Made by a program: the position numbers and the translations under genes. The notes under the pieces are model-generated. The model did not search any database. It saw nothing but the letters and a program-made list of their open reading frames with translations, and was not told where the DNA came from. From the NCBI GenBank assembly GCA_964634325.1, contig CAZWJF010000001.1:124001-188000 (forward strand): a stretch of DNA of 64,000 nucleotides, read 5' to 3'. How positions within the stretch are numbered: the stretch's first letter is position 1; each line of letters starts with the position of its first letter. Positions 59,498-64,000 of this stretch are shown here, piece by piece. The DNA is from JAJXWB01 sp964634325. GTDB taxonomy: Bacteria > Pseudomonadota > Alphaproteobacteria > Rhizobiales > Beijerinckiaceae.

Positions 59498-60901
59498 TCA
59501 GATTCCGCGAGAGTGCCGCTCGCCGCCATGCTCGAGATGCGCGTCGAAGGCCGCGCAGATCGACCGGATGAAGTCGCGCCCCATGTGCGTCGCCTGCACC
59601 GTCGCGCCATGTATTTCGGCGACGCCGTCCTGCTCCATGGTCCGGACTTGCTCGAACGCGTCTTCGAGCTCCTCGACCTGTCTGCCATGTCGGCGGCAGA
59701 CGTCCTCGAGGTCGACGACGAAGTCGCACATCAGGCGTTCGATGATTTCAGCGCGGAACCGGTCGTCGGCGCTCATTTCCACGCCGCGGGCGACAGGCAA
59801 CTCGCCCTTGTCGAGCCTTTCGCGCCACTGAGGCACGGCCGCCGCGTTCTGGACGTAGCCCTGCGGCATGCGGCCGATCGACGATGCGCCAAAGCCGATG
59901 AGGACCGGCGCCTCGTCCGTCGTGTAGCCCTGGAAATTGCGGCGCATGCGGCCTTCGGACGCAGCGGCGGCCAGGCTGTCGTCGGCGCGCGCGAAATGAT
60001 CGAGCCCGAGCCGGCGCCAGCCGCGTTCCTCCAGAAGGTCGGCGGCGCGGCGCTGCATGTCGTACCGCAGGCGCGGCCCCGGAAGTTCGTCGTCGCGAAT
60101 CAACTTCTGATGCGCCTTCATCCACGGCACGTGGGCGTAGCCGAACAGGGACAGGCGGTCCGGCCCCAAAGAGAGCGCCTGATCGATCGTGCGCTCCAGG
60201 CCCGCCAGCGTCTGACGCGGAAGGCCGTACATGAGGTCCATGTTGAGCGAATGGACGCCGGTCTGCCGCAAGAGCTCAGCGGCGCGGGCCACGACCTCGT
60301 AGGGCTGGTCGCGATTGATCGCCTTCTGGACGTCCGGGTCGAAATCCTGCACGCCGAGGCTCGCACGGTTCATGCCGCCGTCGGCGGCTGCGCGCACCCA
60401 GTCTTCAGTGAGCGTGCGGGGATCGATTTCCGCCGCGATTTCCGCGCCGGGCGCGAAGTCGAAGCGCTGCGCGAGACGGGCCAGAATCGCGCCGATTTCG
60501 TCCGGCGCCAGCATATTGGGCGTACCGCCGCCGAAATGGATATTTCCGATCTCGAGACGTTCGGACAGGGTGGCCGCAACCAGATCGATTTCGCCGAGCA
60601 GGCGGCCGACGTAGTCCTGAATCGGCGAACGCCTGTTCACGACCGCGGTGTTGCAACCGCAGTACCAGCACATCTGGTCGCAAAAGGGCACGTGCAGATA
60701 GGCGGAAATTGCGCCCGAATCGCGGCGCAGCGTCTTCAACCACGCGCCATATTGCCGCGCCGAAACCGAGGGCGTGAACTGCACGGCCGTCGGATACGAG
60801 GTGTAGCGCGGGGTGCGCCCGCCGTAGCGTTCGATCAGTGCATCGAGGGAATCGACTGCATTTTCATGATCTTGAGCTATTTGCGCCGTCTGCGTCGCCA
60901 T
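59498..60901 (-). CDS. hemN: oxygen-independent coproporphyrinogen III oxidase
   Basis: A 467-residue radical SAM enzyme that turns coproporphyrinogen III to protoporphyrinogen IX without oxygen in heme synthesis. The cluster site CxxxCxxC is Cys74-78-81 with Cys83 following (VPFCDQMCWYCGCN), as in HemN. Other parts: GGGTPNMLAPDEIGAIL, NRASLGVQDFDPDVQKAINR and GFGASSIGRMPQGYVQN. I use ATG 60901, since sequence upstream belongs to the promoter. It is divergent from ccoN across an FNR/FixK box, the expected control for microaerobic heme supply. Confidence 0.96.
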   Translation of the reverse strand: MATQTAQIAQDHENAVDSLDALIERYGGRTPRYTSYPTAVQFTPSVSARQYGAWLKTLRRDSGAISAYLHVPFCDQMCWYCGCNTAVVNRRSPIQDYVGRLLGEIDLVAATLSERLEIGNIHFGGGTPNMLAPDEIGAILARLAQRFDFAPGAEIAAEIDPRTLTEDWVRAAADGGMNRASLGVQDFDPDVQKAINRDQPYEVVARAAELLRQTGVHSLNMDLMYGLPRQTLAGLERTIDQALSLGPDRLSLFGYAHVPWMKAHQKLIRDDELPGPRLRYDMQRRAADLLEERGWRRLGLDHFARADDSLAAAASEGRMRRNFQGYTTDEAPVLIGFGASSIGRMPQGYVQNAAAVPQWRERLDKGELPVARGVEMSADDRFRAEIIERLMCDFVVDLEDVCRRHGRQVEELEDAFEQVRTMEQDGVAEIHGATVQATHMGRDFIRSICAAFDAHLEHGGERHSRGI

Positions 60902-60953
60902 GGAACTGTCCTCAACGTCTCCGCCAAATGGCTGAGAGCGCGCGTACGACACC

Positions 60954-60967
60954 TTGACGCATGTCAA
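60954..60967. promoter_or_regulatory. FNR/FixK box
   Basis: TTGACGCATGTCAA is a perfect dyad of TTGAC and GTCAA with a 4-base centre, matching the anaerobox TTGAN6TCAA. It is centred between hemN (53 bp) and ccoN (94 bp), so low oxygen should activate both. Confidence 0.9.
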
Positions 60968-61061
60968 AGTCTGAACGCGCTGCGATATGCACTTTGGCGA
61001 CGGCGCGCGGCAGGTTTGTCGCGCTCCCGCCGCTACGATTCTCGCGCAACAGGGCAAACTC

Positions 61062-62720
61062 ATGGCGCAAGCAGCTCAAACCGGGAAAAGCATGCGAGTA
61101 GGCGAACTCGGCCTGATGGTCGTTTTCGCGGCTCTCGCCCTCTTTTCCATCTACGTCGCGTCGAAGGCGTGGACTCCCGAATACGCTTTTCACGCATCCC
61201 TCTTCGCTCTCGGCAGCATCGCGGCCGTCATTGCGATCTTCAAGCGCTACAGCGCGCGTCCGGCGGAATATCCGCCGCAGGAGATCGACGGCCGGCCGAA
61301 CTACAATTACGGCCCGATCAAGTTCACGTCTGTGATCGCGCTGTTCTGGGGAATCGCCGGATTCCTCGTCGGCCTGATCATCGCGCTGCAACTTGCGTTC
61401 CCGGCGCTGAATTTCGACCTGCCCTGGATCGCTTTCGGGCGTTTGCGCCCGCTGCACACCTCGGCGGTGATTTTCGCGTTCGGCGGCAACGTCCTGCTCG
61501 CGACGTCGTTCTACGTGATGCAGCGCACCTCGCGCGCCCGCATCGCCGGCGATCTCGCTCCCTGGTTCGTGGTGCTCGGCTACAACTTCTTCATCCTGAT
61601 CGCGGGCACGGGCTATCTGCTCGGCATCACCCGCAGCCACGAATATGCGGAGCCGGAATGGTACGCGATCCTGTGGCTGGTGGTCGTGTGGGTGGTTTAC
61701 CTGCTGGTGTACCTCTTCACGCTGGCCAAGCGCTCTGAGCCGCACATCTACGTCGCGAACTGGTTCTACCTGGCCTTCATCGTGACGATCGCGGTGCTGG
61801 TTCTCGGCAACAACACCGAAATCCCGATCTCCATCTTCTCGTCGAAGTCGGTGATCGTGTGGTCGGGCGTTCAGGACGCGATGGTTCAGTGGTGGTACGG
61901 CCACAATGCGGTGGGCTTCTTCCTGACCGCCGGCTTCCTCGCCATCATGTACTACTTCGTTCCGAAGCGCGCCGAGCGGCCGGTGTATTCGTACCGCTTG
62001 TCGATCGTGCACTTCTGGGCGCTGATCTTCCTGTACATCTGGGCGGGCCCGCACCATCTGCACTACACGGCGCTGCCTGACTGGGCGCAGACCCTCGGCA
62101 TGACCTTCTCGATCATGCTGTGGATGCCTTCGTGGGGCGGCATGATCAACGGTCTGATGACGCTGTCGGGCGCGTGGGACAAGCTGCGCACCGATCCCGT
62201 GCTGCGCATGATGGTCGTGTCGGTCGCCTTCTACGGCATGTCGACCTTCGAAGGTCCGCTGATGTCGGTGAAGGCGGTGAACGCGCTCAGCCACTATACG
62301 GACTGGACGATCGGCCACGTGCACTCCGGCGCGCTGGGCTGGGTGGGCTTCGTGTCCTTCGGCGCGATCTACTGCCTGGTTCCGTGGGTGTTCAACCGCA
62401 AGGGCCTCTACTCGCTCAAGCTGGTGGACTGGCACTTCTGGCTCGGGACGATCGGCATCGTGTTCTACATCTCCTCAATGTGGGTCGCGGGCATCATGCA
62501 GGGTCTGATGTGGCGCGCTTACACCCCGCAGGGCTATCTCGAATACTCGTTCGTCGAGACCGTCGAGGCCATGCACCCGATGTACGTGATCCGCGCGCTC
62601 GGCGGCGGCATGTTCCTCCTCGGTGCGTTGATCATGGCCTTCAACATCTACAAGACCATCGCTTCGCCGGAAGCTTCGGAAGTCCCGAGCGGACGTCCGG
62701 CGCTGGCGCCGGCCGAGTGA
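61062..62720 (+). CDS. ccoN: cbb3-type cytochrome c oxidase subunit I
   Basis: A 552-residue twelve-helix subunit with heme b, heme b3 and CuB. Ligand histidines are visible in RPLHTSAVIFAFGGN, WWYGHNAVGFFLTAGF, YIWAGPHHLHYTALPDW and IGHVHSGALGW. It reduces oxygen with high affinity in microaerobic respiration. Start MAQAAQTGKSMRVGELGL at 61062 fits family length; a longer frame from 60987 overlaps the promoter zone. First gene of ccoNOQP. Confidence 0.97.
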   Translation: MAQAAQTGKSMRVGELGLMVVFAALALFSIYVASKAWTPEYAFHASLFALGSIAAVIAIFKRYSARPAEYPPQEIDGRPNYNYGPIKFTSVIALFWGIAGFLVGLIIALQLAFPALNFDLPWIAFGRLRPLHTSAVIFAFGGNVLLATSFYVMQRTSRARIAGDLAPWFVVLGYNFFILIAGTGYLLGITRSHEYAEPEWYAILWLVVVWVVYLLVYLFTLAKRSEPHIYVANWFYLAFIVTIAVLVLGNNTEIPISIFSSKSVIVWSGVQDAMVQWWYGHNAVGFFLTAGFLAIMYYFVPKRAERPVYSYRLSIVHFWALIFLYIWAGPHHLHYTALPDWAQTLGMTFSIMLWMPSWGGMINGLMTLSGAWDKLRTDPVLRMMVVSVAFYGMSTFEGPLMSVKAVNALSHYTDWTIGHVHSGALGWVGFVSFGAIYCLVPWVFNRKGLYSLKLVDWHFWLGTIGIVFYISSMWVAGIMQGLMWRAYTPQGYLEYSFVETVEAMHPMYVIRALGGGMFLLGALIMAFNIYKTIASPEASEVPSGRPALAPAE

Positions 62721-62732
62721 GGAGAAAGAACA

Positions 62733-63488
62733 ATGGCTAACACTGCTCAATCTTCCTCTCTCTGGCACAAACACGCGGTCTTCGAGAAGAATTCCATTAT
62801 TCTTCTCATTGGCATCGTCGTGATGATCGCCATCGGCGGTCTCGTCGAGATCGTTCCGTTGTTCTACCTCAAGAGCACGATCGAGAAGGTGGATGGGGTT
62901 CGCCCCTATTCGCCCCTCGAGCTGGCGGGCTACAACATCTACGTCCGCGAGGGCTGCTACGTCTGCCATTCGCAGATGGTTCGTCCGCTGCGCGACGAGG
63001 TGGAGCGCTACGGCCACTACTCGCTGGCGGCCGAAAGCATGTACGACCACCCCTTCCAGTGGGGCTCCAAGCGTAACGGCCCGGATCTGGCCCGTATCGG
63101 CGGCAAGTACTCGGACGATTGGCATCGCGACCACATGCGCAACCCGCGCTCGGTGGTTCCGGCGTCGATCATGCCGGGCTATCCCTTCCTCGAGAAGACT
63201 CCGCTCGACACGAAGCATCTCGGCGATCAGATGAAGGTTCTGTCGATCGTCGGCGTGCCCTACACGCAGGAAATGATCGACAGCGCCGAAAAGGACGCGG
63301 TCGCTCAGGGCACGGCGGACAGCAAGGACGCGGCTGGCCTCCAGAAGCGCTATTCGAAGGCGATCGTTCGCGACCTCGGCGCGGACAAGGGCAAGCTCAC
63401 CGAGCTCGACGCCGTCATCGCCTATCTGCAGCGCTTGGGAACGCAGGTCGATTTCAAGCTGTACGACGACAAAGCCAACATCCGGTGA
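62733..63488 (+). CDS. ccoO: cbb3-type cytochrome c oxidase subunit II (mono-heme c)
   Basis: A 251-residue protein with one N-terminal membrane helix (IILLIGIVVMIAIGGLVEIVPL) and a periplasmic heme-c domain: CxxCH at Cys75-His79 (GCYVCHSQMVRPLRDE). The methionine ligand is likely in SIMPGYPFL. It passes electrons from CcoP to CcoN. GGAGAAAG precedes the ATG; it is 12 bp after ccoN. Confidence 0.97.
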   Translation: MANTAQSSSLWHKHAVFEKNSIILLIGIVVMIAIGGLVEIVPLFYLKSTIEKVDGVRPYSPLELAGYNIYVREGCYVCHSQMVRPLRDEVERYGHYSLAAESMYDHPFQWGSKRNGPDLARIGGKYSDDWHRDHMRNPRSVVPASIMPGYPFLEKTPLDTKHLGDQMKVLSIVGVPYTQEMIDSAEKDAVAQGTADSKDAAGLQKRYSKAIVRDLGADKGKLTELDAVIAYLQRLGTQVDFKLYDDKANIR

Positions 63489-63497
63489 GGGCGCGTC

Positions 63498-63650
63498 ATG
63501 AGCTCCTACCACTTTTGGCGTGAATTCGCGGCGACCTGGGGATCGCTCTATTTCGCCGCGATCTTCTTCGTCGCAGTCGCCTACGCGCTCTGGCCCTCGA
63601 AGCAGAAAAGCTTCGATGAGGCCGCCCAGATACCGCTCATCGAGGATTGA
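63498..63650 (+). CDS. ccoQ: cbb3-type cytochrome c oxidase subunit IV (CcoQ)
   Basis: A 50-residue protein MSSYHFWREFAATWGSLYFAA... with one membrane helix (YFAAIFFVAVAYALW) and a short cytoplasmic tail (PSKQKSFDEAAQIPLIED). Size, hydropathy and position between ccoO and ccoP define CcoQ, which stabilises the complex. It starts 9 bp after ccoO and its stop overlaps the ccoP ATG by one base (TGATGA). Confidence 0.92.
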   Translation: MSSYHFWREFAATWGSLYFAAIFFVAVAYALWPSKQKSFDEAAQIPLIED

Positions 63651-64000
63651 TGAACATGGCCAATGCAACTGACCCGAGGGTCGACGCCCGAACGGGCACG
63701 CCGACGACCGGCCACGAGTGGGACGGGATCGCCGAACTCAACACCCCGCTGCCGCGCTGGTGGCTGTGGACGTTCTATATCACGATCATCTGGTCGATCG
63801 GATACTGGATCGTCTATCCGGCGTGGCCGGGAATCACCGGCTGGACCAACGGCGCTTTCGGCTGGAATTCGCGTACGGCCGTCGTGGAGGACCTGAAGGA
63901 ACTCCAGACCCTGCGCGGTCCTGGCGAAGCCAAGCTCGCGGCCGCCAAGCTCGAAGATATCGAAAAGAATCCTGAATTGCTGGCGATCGCCCGCGCGCAA
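63650..64000 (+). CDS. ccoP: cbb3-type cytochrome c oxidase subunit III (CcoP), 3' end cut
   Basis: The first 117 codons are present. The N-terminus MNMANATDPRVDARTGTPTTGHEWDGIAELNTPLPRWWLWTFYITIIW holds the CcoP signature (GHEWDGIxELNxPLPRWW) and the first membrane helix. YWIVYPAWPGITGWTNGAFGWNSR follows. The two heme-c domains lie beyond the window. ATG 63656 is an alternative start. Confidence 0.95.
   Translation, partial: MNMANATDPRVDARTGTPTTGHEWDGIAELNTPLPRWWLWTFYITIIWSIGYWIVYPAWPGITGWTNGAFGWNSRTAVVEDLKELQTLRGPGEAKLAAAKLEDIEKNPELLAIARAQ

Noticed and set aside
59513..61738. A 741-codon plus-strand frame opposite hemN
   Set aside because: It runs antisense to hemN and out of frame through ccoN, both recognised genes.
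60912..62435. A 507-codon minus-strand open frame
   Set aside because: It is antisense to ccoN and shows a His/Arg/Asp-rich composition typical of antisense translation.

Overview
The window is a chromosomal stretch of a high-GC alphaproteobacterium, most likely Hyphomicrobiales (Rhizobiales). Evidence: strong GC bias in third codon positions, the ilvB-ilvN-ilvC order, a ccoNOQP cbb3 oxidase operon facing hemN across an FNR/FixK box, DUF-type small proteins typical of that order, and palindromic intergenic repeats of the rhizobial kind. The species cannot be fixed from sequence reading alone. No phage, insertion sequence, CRISPR array or rRNA is visible; one tRNA-Lys(CTT) is present.

Layout. 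1-8.6 kb: a cut-off DUF4153 membrane protein, small exported proteins, a cytochrome P450 translationally coupled to an LrgA/LrgB (CidA/CidB-type) membrane pair, a SAM methyltransferase, an amidase with a histone-H1-like lysine tail, and an arylamine N-acetyltransferase. 8.6-20.2 kb: UvrD/PcrA helicase, a radical SAM protein with its SPASM-like cysteines in front of the core, DUF1993, a D-lactate/glycolate-type FAD dehydrogenase, a DUF302-YeeE/YedE pair and a large AsmA-family protein. 20.2-27.2 kb: pyridoxal kinase, a NitT/TauT-type ABC importer, a TRAP DctQ-DctM pair without DctP, and an isolated degenerate ABC ATPase.

27.2-31.0 kb: ilvBNC with a complete attenuator (Leu-Ile-Val leader peptide, probably on a leaderless transcript, then a terminator hairpin) and tandem hairpins between ilvB and ilvN. 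31-40 kb: a 2,4-dienoyl-CoA-reductase-like flavoenzyme, two divergent HAD hydrolases, an ArsR-SRPBCC unit facing PhzF-NUDIX across a perfect operator, a TetR gene facing a hotdog thioesterase, and a TauE/SafE permease. 40-42.7 kb: leuA behind a leucine-rich leader peptide, a strong terminator, and the tRNA.

43-48 kb: a complete livKHMGF-type branched-chain or amide importer with REP-like palindromes after the first gene and an unusual P-loop in LivF. 48.6-50.3 kb: an OprB-like porin preceded by a perfect 26-bp AT-rich palindrome resembling a Zur box. 51-55 kb: thiolase, CaiB/BaiF CoA-transferase and a glutamate-cysteine-ligase-like protein. 55-57 kb: a copper-handling group (SCO1, PCuAC, DUF2946-like) plus rhodanese. 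57-59.5 kb: VOC, NIPSNAP and CHMI-type isomerase. 59.5-64 kb: hemN and ccoNOQP, with ccoP cut by the window edge.

Functionally, the region joins amino-acid synthesis controlled by attenuation (ilv, leu), amino-acid and organic-acid uptake, and microaerobic respiration, with copper chaperones close to the copper-dependent oxidase. Most of it is ordinary metabolism. The observations most worth following are the leader-peptide systems, the P450-LrgAB coupling, the permuted radical SAM/SPASM protein, the histone-tailed amidase, the Zur-like palindrome and the variant ABC ATPases.
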